Source of the DNA: Paenibacillus tengchongensis
Lineage (GTDB): Bacteria > Bacillota > Bacilli > Paenibacillales > Paenibacillaceae
Assembly: GCF_008973665.1 (NCBI RefSeq)
Contig: NZ_WACP01000009.1
Coordinates: 1-64,000 of the forward strand
Length of the DNA: 64,000 nt
Direction of reading: 5' to 3'
Part shown: one piece after another, positions 19,617-28,319 of the stretch
How positions within the stretch are numbered: the stretch's first letter is position 1
How the letters are laid out: the number at the start of each line of letters is the position of its first letter
Made by a program: the position numbers and the translations under genes
Notes under the pieces: generated by a model
Databases searched by the model: none
Told to the model about the DNA's origin: nothing
Seen by the model: the letters and a program-made list of their open reading frames with translations, nothing else

Positions 19617-21104
19617 CTACTCCGGGAGGAACAATGCCTCTGCCGGGATGACGCTTTTTGGCTGGCTGGCGCTTTCCCACATTAGCACTGCCTTGGCATC
19701 CCCCGCGTTCTCGTAATACTCAACCTTCAGCGTATGCAGCTTGCCTGCGGTCAAGGCGATCGCCCCCTTCCGTTCCTGCCCGCTCTGCTTGATCCAGCTG
19801 TCTATAACCGGCGAGCCGTCAATCCAGACCCGGATGCCGTCGTCAGAGGAAGAGTAAATCGTGTAGCTTTCGCTGTAGGATGGGCAGAGCCGGCCGCTCC
19901 AGCGCACCGAGAAGCCGTTGGCCGAAACGGCCGGATCGGGTGCAGACTGCCGCCAGCTGAAATTAATATTAGCGTCAGTGCGGACCAGTACAGGAGCACC
20001 GCTAAGCGTCATATTATTGAAATACTCACCCGTCAGGCCGGATACCAGCATACTGTCTTCCGGCGGTCCAGCGGCAAGGCTGGCTATCTTGATGGCATAC
20101 TCATCCCGGTTGTACACGAAGCCGTCCAGCATAAACGACTTGATGACCGCATTGCTGTTCTTCTCGAACAGCAGCTTACCCCAGGTCATCTGGTAAGACC
20201 ATTTATTCTGGGACTTCACCAGCAGGGACGCCGCGGGCAGTTCTCCATTCTCGCCGATGGCAATCAGCTTGCCGCGGCCAAGGTCCCACAGCTGGTCATG
20301 GTGGCTGGCTTTATAATCCCCTTCATAGATATCCAGTGCCAGCACATCGACGCTGTCTGCACCCGGATAGTAGTCTGCCGGGTTGTCGCACCACTCATTC
20401 TTCGCATTGGGACTCCATACCCAGAGCAAATTATGCAGCCCGTGGTATCCAGTGTAACGCTCGAACATAATCCTCCACAGCTCGCGGAACCGGCTCTTGC
20501 GGCCCCACCAGAACCAGCCGCCGTTCATTTCATGGTACGGCCGCCAGAGTACAGGCACACCTGCAGCCGCCAGCTTCTTAAGGTACACGGCCACCTTGTC
20601 CAGCTCTGCCAGCAGCTGGTTATACTGCCCGTTGCCGGGCGTAACGTACTTGGCGAACTCCTCTTCGCTTAGTCCCTTCGACACGTTGGACCAGGCCGGA
20701 GCCGTACCCGGCTGATTGGCATGATAAGTCATCGTAACGATGCCTCCGGCTTTGTGCCAGCGGATCGCGCTGTCCGTCACCGCCTGCCGCTGGGCGGCAA
20801 TGACCGTCTCAGTCTGGTTATTGATCGCACCCAGCTCATATCCATGGAGCACGGCATGCTTGCCGGTGATATTTTGCAGCTTATAAATATATTCATCCGG
20901 GCTTTCCAGATAATCATGCTGACCGCTGATGATGCCGCTGCCTTGCAGTGCATACAGGGCAGCCAGTAAATTACGCGCCGGAAGTGCCAGCGTATCGTCG
21001 GCCGGAGTCATCAGCAGCTCGCGGAAGGAAGCCTGCCACGCTGCATCGTTGACCAGCCGGGATGCGGAATCGAGCATGTTCCGGAGATGTCGCTGCTCTG
21101 CCAT
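19617..21104 (-). CDS. GH26 beta-mannanase-like glycosidase with C-terminal PA14 domain
   Basis: The glycoside hydrolase family 26 domain (about 20-345) carries the acid/base motif WRPYHEMNGGWFWWG and the nucleophile motif AIGENGEL, both intact. A PA14 domain follows (about 355-490: GEYFNN, SVRWSGRL, SSDDGIRVWIDG, LKVEYYENAG), which usually binds sugars. GH26 enzymes cut beta-1,4-mannan or related glucans. There is no signal peptide or membrane anchor, which is odd for a polysaccharide-degrading enzyme. I favour ATG 21104 (GGTGG 6 bases upstream); ATG 21137 would add 11 residues but lacks a good ribosome site. It is a single-gene unit. Confidence 0.88.
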   Translation of the reverse strand: MAEQRHLRNMLDSASRLVNDAAWQASFRELLMTPADDTLALPARNLLAALYALQGSGIISGQHDYLESPDEYIYKLQNITGKHAVLHGYELGAINNQTETVIAAQRQAVTDSAIRWHKAGGIVTMTYHANQPGTAPAWSNVSKGLSEEEFAKYVTPGNGQYNQLLAELDKVAVYLKKLAAAGVPVLWRPYHEMNGGWFWWGRKSRFRELWRIMFERYTGYHGLHNLLWVWSPNAKNEWCDNPADYYPGADSVDVLALDIYEGDYKASHHDQLWDLGRGKLIAIGENGELPAASLLVKSQNKWSYQMTWGKLLFEKNSNAVIKSFMLDGFVYNRDEYAIKIASLAAGPPEDSMLVSGLTGEYFNNMTLSGAPVLVRTDANINFSWRQSAPDPAVSANGFSVRWSGRLCPSYSESYTIYSSSDDGIRVWIDGSPVIDSWIKQSGQERKGAIALTAGKLHTLKVEYYENAGDAKAVLMWESASQPKSVIPAEALFLPE

Positions 21105-21225
21105 CGTTGACCACCACTCCTTGATGTTTTGCTTCATCCTATGACGGCAAAAGGGACAAGGAAGCGGCGAATCGCCATAAAATTGGCAAAAGTTCGGAGA
21201 ACTCCCGGCAACCCGGGAATTTGGC

Positions 21226-21663
21226 CTACCGGCTGTACCGCAGCGGAAGCAGCTCCGTAATGTGCACTTTGGCCAGGCCGTCCTCCGCCGGGAGGATCAC
21301 CTTGCCGTCAGGCGCGTAATCCGCAAGCATTTCCCGGCACATCCCGCAAGGGGAGACCACTTTGACCTCCCGGTCTTCGCTGTCCGGATCGGGATGTCTG
21401 ACGGCGACAAACGTATCAAATTCCGTATGCCCCTCGGAGATCGCTTTGCCGATAACCATCGCCTCCGCACATACCGTAACGCGGGACAGACTGGCCTCCA
21501 GATGCACGGCGGCGAAGATTTCTCCCGTTGAAGTGCGAAGTGCCGCACCTACATGATGCCTCTCCCACTTGTATCGTTTACGGATCATCTCCTGTGCGGC
21601 GGCGATCAGCGTCTCATCTTCCATAGAAATCTCATATTTCACAGCACCGTTCCCCCTGTTCAT
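21226..21663 (-). CDS. Cytidine/blasticidin-S deaminase-like enzyme
   Basis: A 145-residue zinc-dependent nucleoside deaminase. The zinc and catalytic motifs are VCAEAMVIG (CAE) and PCGMCRE (PCxxC). The C-terminal wording ITELLPLRY resembles blasticidin S deaminases more than housekeeping Cdd, so the substrate could be cytidine or a cytosine-containing antibiotic. The start is uncertain: ATG 21663 or the GTG seven codons later, which has AGGGGG upstream. It is transcribed away from the nucB-like gene. Confidence 0.82.
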   Translation of the reverse strand: MNRGNGAVKYEISMEDETLIAAAQEMIRKRYKWERHHVGAALRTSTGEIFAAVHLEASLSRVTVCAEAMVIGKAISEGHTEFDTFVAVRHPDPDSEDREVKVVSPCGMCREMLADYAPDGKVILPAEDGLAKVHITELLPLRYSR

Positions 21664-21773
21664 CTCTTTTCTGCAGCAAACTTCCTACAGCCCAGTATAC
21701 TAAAAGGCCGGGAATTTAAGCTATACTATTAAAGTTGGCGCGAGCCGCCTACCTTATGTTTAGGAGGAACAGC

Positions 21774-22211
21774 ATGAAGAAACACAAATGGCTCTCCACT
21801 ATAGTCCTGATTGCACTGCTCGTTCTGGCCGCCTACTGGTTCGAGGAGAACGGCGTGCCCGCCGAGCCGCCGGTAACGGACGACACGGAGGTCGTCCAAC
21901 TGATATTTCCGGCAGACCGTTACCCGGAGACGGCCGATCATATCCAGGAGGCGATCAATAACGGAGAGTCCCCCGTCTGTACCATCGACCGGGACAACGC
22001 CGAGGAGAACCGCAAGGAATCGCTCAAGGGGGTCCCGACCAAGAAGGGCTTTGACCGGGATGAATGGCCGATGGCCATGTGCGCTGAAGGCGGAACGGGT
22101 GCCGACATCGAATACATAACGCCAAGCGACAACCGCGGAGCCGGCAGCTGGGTGGGCAACCAGCTGGAGGATTACGCGAATGGCACGAAGGTCGAATTTA
22201 TGTTCAAGTAA
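21774..22211 (+). CDS. NucA/NucB-type secreted DNase
   Basis: A 145-residue protein with an N-terminal membrane/signal segment (about 6-25) followed by a NucA/NucB deoxyribonuclease domain. The signature includes SPVCTIDRDNAEENR and GFDRDEWPMAMC, where DRDEWP is the family core, followed by the NRGAGSWVGNQL motif. Relatives are competence NucA and the sporulation-induced extracellular DNase NucB of Bacillus. ATG 21774 is preceded by AGGAGG. A TATACT at about 21722 may be the -10. It is a single gene, divergent from the deaminase gene. Confidence 0.9.
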   Translation: MKKHKWLSTIVLIALLVLAAYWFEENGVPAEPPVTDDTEVVQLIFPADRYPETADHIQEAINNGESPVCTIDRDNAEENRKESLKGVPTKKGFDRDEWPMAMCAEGGTGADIEYITPSDNRGAGSWVGNQLEDYANGTKVEFMFK

Positions 22212-22238
22212 GCCTTGAAACGCCCTAGTTGCACCTTG

Positions 22239-22514
22239 CTAATCCAGCCAGTACGGGATGCCCCGGACCCGGGACCGGGGGCTATGCCCGGCCGTATCCT
22301 CTTCCCAGGCCACGGCAATTTCGGCGGCTTCGGGCGGCTGCGTGTGCTGCCAGCGGATGTATCCTTCCTGCGCCAGCACACGCAGGCCGGACAGCACACC
22401 TGCCCGGGTCCGGCCGCTTAGCCGCACCAGTTCTTCCAGGATCGGCATCCTCCGGTAATGCCCATGAAAATGCACCATGATCCTTAGCAGCTTGCGGGGC
22501 GTGTCAGCAAGCAT
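22239..22514 (-). CDS. Small winged-helix DNA-binding protein
   Basis: A 91-residue protein. The segment MPILEELVRLSGRTRAGVLSGLRVLAQEGYIRW has the helix-turn-helix plus wing spacing of LexA-type or GntR-like winged helices (a recognition helix, then an ALxxxGYI wing). The C-terminus ends RVRGIPYWLD. ATG 22514 is preceded by GGGAGGG. It could be a small regulator, but no ligand or partner domain is present. The GC content is high. Confidence 0.6.
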   Translation of the reverse strand: MLADTPRKLLRIMVHFHGHYRRMPILEELVRLSGRTRAGVLSGLRVLAQEGYIRWQHTQPPEAAEIAVAWEEDTAGHSPRSRVRGIPYWLD

Positions 22515-22729
22515 GGCCCTCCCCCCTCCCATTCGTCCTTGCAGTCGGCTCCGAGCTTGGTGGCCGCGTCTTCCGCTTCCGTCTATATTCCGCCATGTAT
22601 TATATGCGAACTCATGTTCTTTATGCAACATTTAAAGGATAAGGCGTACAATGGTGTGGAATATAATTCCACTTACGGAGAGCAAGGGTGTTCTATATTT
22701 GTTACCGGGGAAGAAGGCTGTATGGCCCC

Positions 22730-22864
22730 ATGACCGAAACGGAGGCGTATAAGGAATGGTTCGCCCTCTCCGGCACGGTGAGGGACTTATATATTGTTCA
22801 GATTGATGAAGCAACCGGCAGAACCGTCCGCCGGATCGGTCCGGCACACCGCAAAAAGAAATAA
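22730..22864 (+). CDS. Small hypothetical protein (44 residues)
   Basis: The short reading frame MTETEAYKEWFALSGTVRD... ends in a basic tail (GPAHRKKK). Amino-acid use looks protein-like, but the ribosome site (GAAGG) is weak and about 18 bases away. The inverted repeat right after the stop serves the opposite-strand gene. Function unknown. Confidence 0.4.
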   Translation: MTETEAYKEWFALSGTVRDLYIVQIDEATGRTVRRIGPAHRKKK

Positions 22865-22892
22865 CCCCGTTCCGGAATAAAACCGGACGGGG
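22850..22892 (-). terminator. Terminator of the YjcZ-type gene at 22917
   Basis: Arms CCCCGTCCGG and CCGGAACGGGG on the minus strand are followed by TTATTTCTTTTT. The T-rich part overlaps the last codons of the small plus-strand ORF. Confidence 0.65.
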
Positions 22893-22916
22893 CGGCACCG
22901 CTGAAGCGGCAACCCT

Positions 22917-23066
22917 TTAGAATATACAGGCTTTGGTAATGATCACCAGCAAAATGAACAAGACCAGAATAGCATTAGTGGAAGTGTAATAAGGGCTTAC
23001 AACCGGAGGCCCCTGATTAACCCCGCCGACGTTATTGCCGCAACCGCAACCATATTCCATACCCAT
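22917..23066 (-). CDS. YjcZ-family sporulation peptide
   Basis: A 49-residue peptide with a Gly/Cys-rich N-terminus (GMEYGCGCGNN) and one C-terminal membrane helix (NAILVLFILLVIITKACIF). This is the layout of YjcZ/YoyG-type peptides found in Bacillus spores. ATG 23066 has GAGGAGG upstream. A second paralogue lies at 25266, with an almost identical helix. Confidence 0.85.
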   Translation of the reverse strand: MGMEYGCGCGNNVGGVNQGPPVVSPYYTSTNAILVLFILLVIITKACIF

Positions 23067-23158
23067 GCTCGATTCCTCCTCTTGATTGTGTTCAGAAACA
23101 GCATATGTGTATGCCCCGTAGACGGCATGGGCCAATCGGTAAAGAACTCCTCTTCACC

Positions 23159-23186
23159 TAATGTTTCGGAACGGGGAGGTCGATAT
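23159..23186 (+). promoter_or_regulatory. Sigma-D-like promoter of yjfB
   Basis: TAAT (23159-23162), a 16-base spacer and GTCGATAT (23179-23186) come close to the flagellar sigma-D consensus TAAA-N15-GCCGATAT, 47 bases before the YjfB start codon. Confidence 0.45.
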
Positions 23187-23232
23187 TACTATAGTACAGC
23201 TATTCTAATACATACGGTCAGGAGGAGCACTT

Positions 23233-23409
23233 ATGGATATCGCCGCCTTGTCAACCGTGATGAGTCAGGCCTCTTTACAGCAGGCGGCCGGCCTGCAGGT
23301 CATGAATATTGCCAAGAGTACTGCGGAGACAGCCGGCCAGAATATGGTCCAGATGTTAAGCCAAGGCCTGCATCCTACGCTGGGGAAAACACTTGATATT
23401 CGTGTGTGA
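23233..23409 (+). CDS. yjfB: YjfB-family putative motility protein
   Basis: A 58-residue protein starting MDIAALSTVMSQASL and ending LGKTLDIRV. These are the two conserved ends of the YjfB family (B. subtilis YjfB begins MDIPALSIAMSQASL and ends LDIRV, from memory). The family is annotated as motility-related, but its biochemical role is unknown. GGAGGAG lies 5 bases before the ATG. It is a single gene, with a sigma-D-like promoter upstream. Confidence 0.9.
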   Translation: MDIAALSTVMSQASLQQAAGLQVMNIAKSTAETAGQNMVQMLSQGLHPTLGKTLDIRV

Positions 23410-23544
23410 TTGCTTTATCCTTAGAGATATGAACCGAACATAGGTTCCTGAGATTGACTAGAATTCACTCCTTTCAAAGCCTGCCCAGGCTTTTCTTTTT
23501 CACCTGAAATACGAACATACGATCTTATTACAAGAGGTGATTCG

Positions 23545-24087
23545 ATGTATTCTTATTACCAGACCACCGCGCTGGAGAAATGGACGGAAGAGCTCTACCG
23601 GCGGCTGGAGGTACATGAGCCGAGCCAGATCTCGGTGGATTATATCGCCGCACGCCTGAACATCCGGGTGCATTACCTGGAGATGCGCAGCAAGGCCATG
23701 GAGGCCTCCGCCGGGATGTATACCATGTTCCTTGACAGCAGGCTGCCCGCCGCATGGCAGCGCCTGGAATTCCTGCAGGAGCTGTGCCACCTGCTGCGCC
23801 ACGCCGGCAGCAGCACGCTGATGCCGCAGCATTTCACCCGGGGACAACAGGATGAATCGGAGCGTTTTCTGCTGTATGCGGCTATGCCGATTTCGCTGAT
23901 CTCCCGGCTGCCAGTGCCCGAGCAGCGGGAAGCGGCCATCGCCTTTCTGGCTGCAGCCTTTGAGGTGCCTGGTGCGCTGGCTATGCAGCGAATCGATCAG
24001 ATCCAGCGGCGTATCTTCCAGGGACAGCTGATCGCGGTCATGGAGAAGAAGGAGAACGGCTCCCTCCATTCACCAGCGGCTCCGTAA
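23545..24087 (+). CDS. ImmA/IrrE-family protein with degenerate metal site
   Basis: A 180-residue protein of the ImmA/IrrE metallo-endopeptidase type: an N-terminal helix with YIAARLNIRVHYLE, then the active-site helix and a C-terminal helical part with an AAxFEVP motif. Where the family has HExxH, this protein reads QELCHLLRH: Glu and the second His are kept, but the first zinc ligand is Gln. Catalysis by the usual mechanism is therefore doubtful. ATG 23545 has AGAGGTG upstream. ImmA proteins normally cleave a neighbouring repressor; no such repressor is adjacent. Confidence 0.75.
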   Translation: MYSYYQTTALEKWTEELYRRLEVHEPSQISVDYIAARLNIRVHYLEMRSKAMEASAGMYTMFLDSRLPAAWQRLEFLQELCHLLRHAGSSTLMPQHFTRGQQDESERFLLYAAMPISLISRLPVPEQREAAIAFLAAAFEVPGALAMQRIDQIQRRIFQGQLIAVMEKKENGSLHSPAAP

Positions 24088-24118
24088 ACGGCCCCGTGAA
24101 CCAGCACAGCCATGCAAT

Positions 24119-24150
24119 CCAAAAAAATAACCCTGCCGTCTCCGGCAGGG
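24119..24150 (-). terminator. Terminator of the ComB-like gene
   Basis: Arms CCCTGCCGG and CGGCAGGG on the minus strand are followed by TTATTTTTTT, about 115 bases past the stop of the gene at 24264. Confidence 0.75.
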
Positions 24151-24263
24151 CCCAAATCTATAATAAGGGGGGTATGGATATAACTATATCCCCGGTTGCT
24201 TAACCCCACATGAAAGCCCGCTGAATGTAAACTGAAACTTGCGGGAAGCAGCATCAATAAGAG

Positions 24264-25037
24264 CTATAGCCAGCTGACGGTCTCGTTGGCATTCTCGAAC
24301 CAATTCTCATGCAGCACCGGGACAGCCCGGCAGATGTCCACCTGACCGCAGTAGGTCACATCAGCTTCGTATCCGCGTTCGCGAAGCTCCCGTCCGCTGG
24401 CGGAGTCCCAAAGCAGCTCGTTTAGTCTGGACCGGCTGGAATGGAAGGCGCCAAGACACACCTCGGCCTCGGGAGACCGGCTCCCCGACAGTTGGGAGAG
24501 GATCAGACCGGCGCCTAAGTAATCCTCAATGCCCGGACGGAGCTGCTGACCCGGATCAGCATCCGGCCAGAGCTCCCCGCAGGGAATAAGGGTGATGCTG
24601 CGCTTCAGCTCCCGTCTTAAGCGGTCGGCAGCCTCAGCCACTGCCGTGGCATTCAGCAGGCAGCCGACCATTAGCGCCGGGGCCTCAGCTGCCATGACCG
24701 TGCAAGCGGCTCCGTTCAGCGAGCACAGGACGAAGCCTCTTCCTGCATCTGCCGAACTGAACGATAATGGCGACAGGGAATGACCTCCTTCCCTGAAGGC
24801 TTCGGCTCTGCCCCTGACCAGCTCGGCATTCACTTTTTTAGCAAACGCTTTCGCAAATTCGTTGCTGGGCGGCTGAAACGGATAGACCCTGGCTTTATGC
24901 TGCACAGCGGTAACCACCGTAGAAGAGAAGCTAAGCACGTCCACGATAATCACGATGTCTCCGCGTTCCGCCGCAGCGCGCCCGCCTTTTGGTCCCCATT
25001 CCACTTTAACATCATACGGCATCTGGTCATAAAACAA
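24264..25037 (-). CDS. 2-phosphosulfolactate phosphatase (ComB) family protein
   Basis: A 257-residue protein with the ComB core: IVDVLSFSSTVVTA near the N-terminus, HSLSPLSF, CSLNGAACTVM and ITLIPCGE. ComB removes phosphate from phosphosulfolactate in coenzyme M synthesis, but in Firmicutes without that pathway the substrate is unknown. No other coenzyme M genes are visible here. The start is TTG 25037 (AGGGG 9 bases upstream); an internal ATG five codons later lacks a ribosome site. Confidence 0.8.
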   Translation of the reverse strand: MFYDQMPYDVKVEWGPKGGRAAAERGDIVIIVDVLSFSSTVVTAVQHKARVYPFQPPSNEFAKAFAKKVNAELVRGRAEAFREGGHSLSPLSFSSADAGRGFVLCSLNGAACTVMAAEAPALMVGCLLNATAVAEAADRLRRELKRSITLIPCGELWPDADPGQQLRPGIEDYLGAGLILSQLSGSRSPEAEVCLGAFHSSRSRLNELLWDSASGRELRERGYEADVTYCGQVDICRAVPVLHENWFENANETVSWL

Positions 25038-25265
25038 TGAAACGACCCCTTTTCTGTCCCGGCTGCCCGTGTTGCCGGCAATATGTAAACCCTCTTAGGC
25101 ACATTACCCCATAAACAGGCTTGTCACTCCAGAAATTATATCCTTTGATGCATAAAAATTACGAGCGAGGCATTCGGAGGGACACAATAAAGCAGCAGCG
25201 GCCGCGACTTTACCAGTCTGCCGGCCGCCGCTGCCTGGGACAGCTGCGTTTATAAGGCTGTTACA

Positions 25266-25400
25266 CTACACCCAGAATGCTTTAGTAATGATGACAAGCA
25301 GAATGAACAGAACCAGAATTGCCGCAGTCGATGTTCCGATTCCACAACCTGCACCAGCGACAGGACCTGTATTTTCACCATAACAAGCGCCCATTTCCAT
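25266..25400 (-). CDS. YjcZ-family sporulation peptide (second copy)
   Basis: A 44-residue peptide, MEMGACYGENTGPVAGAGC..., ending in the membrane helix AAILVLFILLVIITKAFWV. The helix is nearly the same as in the peptide at 22917, while the N-terminal part differs. ATG 25400 follows AAGGAGG. Longer in-frame starts upstream have no ribosome site. Confidence 0.85.
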   Translation of the reverse strand: MEMGACYGENTGPVAGAGCGIGTSTAAILVLFILLVIITKAFWV

Positions 25401-25507
25401 TCCTCCTTCATTTGTGGGTACAGCACAGAATATGCAAATTGCCCGCTGCTGACTGGGTGAATGACGATAGGCTCCATAAATATGGGCGCCGGGTCCCATG
25501 TATGCCT

Positions 25508-25594
25508 CTAGCGCTGGCACTCGGGACAGTTATACACATTGCCGCCCAGAGACGATGCCGCTGCCGCACTGCAGGCAGGGAGTCTTGACGGTGT
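25508..25594 (-). pseudogene. Remnant of an Fpg/Nei-type C-terminal zinc finger
   Basis: Directly after the GH51 stop, the minus strand encodes VKTPCLQCGSGIV in one frame and VYNCPECQR followed by a stop in another. Together they have the C-x2-C...C-x2-C layout and end (xCxxCQ) of the zinc finger of formamidopyrimidine-DNA glycosylases. The gap between the Cys pairs is 37 bases rather than the usual 48 and is not a multiple of three, so the frame is broken. It is too short to be certain. Confidence 0.4.
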
Positions 25595-25597
25595 AGG

Positions 25598-27982
25598 TTA
25601 AGCCCGCTTGATGCGAAATACCGTTACTGAATGCTTCGGAAACTCATACGCAAACACATTGTCCGTGAGTGCCAGCGCATGGGTGGCCGGACTGACTTTG
25701 ACCGGGTTATCGAGATCATTGGCATCGTCCAGGGCAAAGCCCGACATTTCGGACACTTCCACTTCACCACAGGCGCCGGACAGCTCCTTCAGTTCAATCC
25801 GGGCCGGCAGTGGTGTGTCTTTCACGTTGACCGCTTTGACAATCAGGTCCCCGCTTGCGTCCTCCACACTGGCCGTATAGTAAAGCGGTTCTATGGCCGG
25901 CACCCGGTCTTCCGCAATATTGACAGGCAGACCGTTGATGGAAGCGGTGATCCTCCGGCCGGCGATATGCAGCTCCAGTTCATAGTCCACTTCACTCTCT
26001 ACGGTAAAGAGACTCTGCGTCAGACAGGAGCCTCTACCGCTGATCTGTGACACCAGTACGGTGTCCTGGTTCTGCCAACCTCCAAGCTCCCAGCTCAGCT
26101 TATTCTCCCCGTCCTCGACGCCAAAATGGATCAGAAAGCCGCGCGGTCCCGCCGTTCTTCTTGCGGTCAGCCGCAAGGTGCAGTCACTCCACTGCGCCTC
26201 GCCTACGCTGAAAGATTGCACATGGGCATCAGTGCCCTTTACGCTGTCCGTATCATTCAGCGCCACATGCCCGGCATACAGCAGCTGCTCGCCCGTAATA
26301 TTGTTCGTCAGGGAGATATTCCGGTAAGTGACGGCGGCTCTGTCCGCAGCCAGCACTATACCGCCCTGCACGGGTTCAGGATCTGCAGCCTGGACCGGAG
26401 GCAGATTCTCCGCCTCGATCCGCAGCAGGCGGTCTCCCTGATGATTCATAAACAGCTTCTGAACATAATAGTTCGCCGAGCCGCAGACCTGATGGTTGTT
26501 GAACCAGATCATATCCGGCTTCCAGTTGACGTAATCAACGTTGCAGAGAAGCGGCGCATAGCAGGCCAGGGCCACGGCATGGGCATTGCGCTCCAGCCGG
26601 GTCATGAACGCCGCCTCGACCAGTGCATTATAGTAGGTATTGCCCCAGGTCGCATATTCCCCCAGGAATACCTTAGGGTCCTCTGCCCTGAAGCTGTCAT
26701 AACGGTCGATATTGGCCAGGAACCATTCCGGAGACGAATAGTAATGCTCATCCACCAGATCCGAGCCATGCTCCCTTGCCGAGGCCCAGCCTCGCTCATA
26801 CTCTCCGCCTGCTGCAAACGGGCCGCTGCTGTTGATCACCTTGATGTCCGGATAACGTTCCTTGATCGCCCGGTGGAAGTAAGGATACCGCTCAAAGAAC
26901 GGCTCTCCCACCTCTTCGTTGCCGATCGCGATATAGTCCAGTCCGAACGGTTCAGGATGCCCCAAGGAGCTGCGCAGCGCACCCCACTCGGTCGTCTCAT
27001 CGCCTCTGGCGAACTCAATGACGTCGAGCGCATCCTGAATCCACGGGCCTAATTCATCAATCGGCACGATCCGGCGGTGATGCGGGTCATAACCGCCCGG
27101 CAATACTGGAATGGCCTTGGCGCCGATATCCTCGCAGAATTGAAAATATTCATAATAGCCCAGCCCCAGCGTCTGATGGTACCGCCAGTTGTTGCGCCGC
27201 GGCGGACGCGCAGCGGTATCGCCGAGCGTGTTCTTCCAGCGGTACATGGAGTCGCGGTCGTCCGGGTTCAGCGAGCCGTCATGAATCAGGCAACCGCCGG
27301 GGAAACGCATAAATTTCGGTTTCAGCTCGGCCAGCAGCCCGGCGATATCCGCACGCAGTCCGTTGCGGCGGTTCTTGTACGTACTCTCGGGGAACAACGA
27401 TATCATGTCGAGCTCGATACAGCCTGTTCCTTCGGCAAGCAGGACAAGCCGGCAGCCGGAATCGGTGCAATCGGCAGTCAGGACCGCCTCGTGCTGCTGC
27501 CATTCTCCGGAACCTGCCGGAATCTCCGCAGCAGCGCAAATTCTGCCCTCCTTATCTTCGATTTGGACCCGCAGCGATTTGCCGCTGTAGTCACGGGAAC
27601 GGATGTAAGCGGAGAACAGGTACCGCCCGCCTTCCTTCACCGGAATTCCTGTATTAAAGCCGGTATTGGAAAGGCCTGCTCCGCTCCCTCGCGCTTCGAC
27701 AGCCAGCACGGCGTAATGCGGATTGGACGGATGAACCGGCTCAGCACTCTCCACGCTTAACCCGACACGCGCTCCCCCGCGTTCAACTTTCTCCCAGGCG
27801 GTTAGCGCATGATAGTCCGGGTGATCCACCGGATCAAATTCAAAGGACCGGTTGCGCACCAGCTCCGCGTATAGCCCGCCGTCGGCAGCATGGTTCAAAT
27901 CCTCAAAGAAAATGCCGAACAAATCCCCCAGCTCTGCTCCCGTCTGCCCTGCATACACGTTCAATTTGGTAAGCGTCTTCAT
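25598..27982 (-). CDS. Alpha-L-arabinofuranosidase, family GH51
   Basis: A 794-residue enzyme that releases arabinose from arabinan or arabinoxylan oligosaccharides. The N-terminus FGIFFEDLNHAADGGLYAELVRNRSFE is typical of GH51. Other marks are FPGGCLIHDGS, the acid/base site IGNEEVGEP (about residue 354) and the nucleophile site LGEYATWG (about 439). A carbohydrate-binding-like insert lies near residues 80-200, and the family C-terminal beta domain follows the barrel. No signal peptide, so it acts in the cytosol on imported oligosaccharides. ATG 27982 has GGGAGGAATCAC upstream. No sugar transporter is adjacent. Confidence 0.93.
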   Translation of the reverse strand: MKTLTKLNVYAGQTGAELGDLFGIFFEDLNHAADGGLYAELVRNRSFEFDPVDHPDYHALTAWEKVERGGARVGLSVESAEPVHPSNPHYAVLAVEARGSGAGLSNTGFNTGIPVKEGGRYLFSAYIRSRDYSGKSLRVQIEDKEGRICAAAEIPAGSGEWQQHEAVLTADCTDSGCRLVLLAEGTGCIELDMISLFPESTYKNRRNGLRADIAGLLAELKPKFMRFPGGCLIHDGSLNPDDRDSMYRWKNTLGDTAARPPRRNNWRYHQTLGLGYYEYFQFCEDIGAKAIPVLPGGYDPHHRRIVPIDELGPWIQDALDVIEFARGDETTEWGALRSSLGHPEPFGLDYIAIGNEEVGEPFFERYPYFHRAIKERYPDIKVINSSGPFAAGGEYERGWASAREHGSDLVDEHYYSSPEWFLANIDRYDSFRAEDPKVFLGEYATWGNTYYNALVEAAFMTRLERNAHAVALACYAPLLCNVDYVNWKPDMIWFNNHQVCGSANYYVQKLFMNHQGDRLLRIEAENLPPVQAADPEPVQGGIVLAADRAAVTYRNISLTNNITGEQLLYAGHVALNDTDSVKGTDAHVQSFSVGEAQWSDCTLRLTARRTAGPRGFLIHFGVEDGENKLSWELGGWQNQDTVLVSQISGRGSCLTQSLFTVESEVDYELELHIAGRRITASINGLPVNIAEDRVPAIEPLYYTASVEDASGDLIVKAVNVKDTPLPARIELKELSGACGEVEVSEMSGFALDDANDLDNPVKVSPATHALALTDNVFAYEFPKHSVTVFRIKRA

Positions 27983-28319
27983 TAAAAGTGATTCCTCCCT
28001 GGTTCATTGGCTATTACTTGCAAGTTAAGGAATACATAAATCCAAACTTAATTAATAATATTATTATTTAGTTTACCGTTCTCCGAACAATTATAGGAGT
28101 AATATCCGGGATCGTCAATGTCAAATAATATCCCGATTATATAATTAGTTCTTCAAATACAGCAGATAAAATAGCTGATTTTTGTGATTAGGTTAATAAA
28201 AGCAACCTTAGTTTAATTAATAAAAACATTAATCTAATTTCGATCTTTCATCGATGTTATTGAAACTCCAAGTATTTCAAATTCGTACTATTAAAAAACG
28301 GGAACAGGAGGCGTTCAAC
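27983..28319 (-). promoter_or_regulatory. AT-rich divergent promoter region
   Basis: A 337-base gene-free gap between the GH51 gene (minus) and the small gene at 28320 (plus). It is strongly AT-rich, with the palindromic run AATAATATTATT near 28052 and several TTAATTAA-like motifs that could be operator sites for the arabinofuranosidase. I see no clear promoter pair and no RNA gene. Confidence 0.3.

Noticed and set aside
24160..24202. Nine-codon frame MDITISPVA with a strong ribosome site (AAGGGGGG)
   Set aside because: Too short to support as a gene; no processing or export gene is nearby. It could be a peptide, but there is no further evidence.
25190..25232. GC-rich inverted repeat after the YjcZ gene at 25266 as a terminator
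   Set aside because: The arms are imperfect and the following tract is only weakly T-rich; not firm enough to list.
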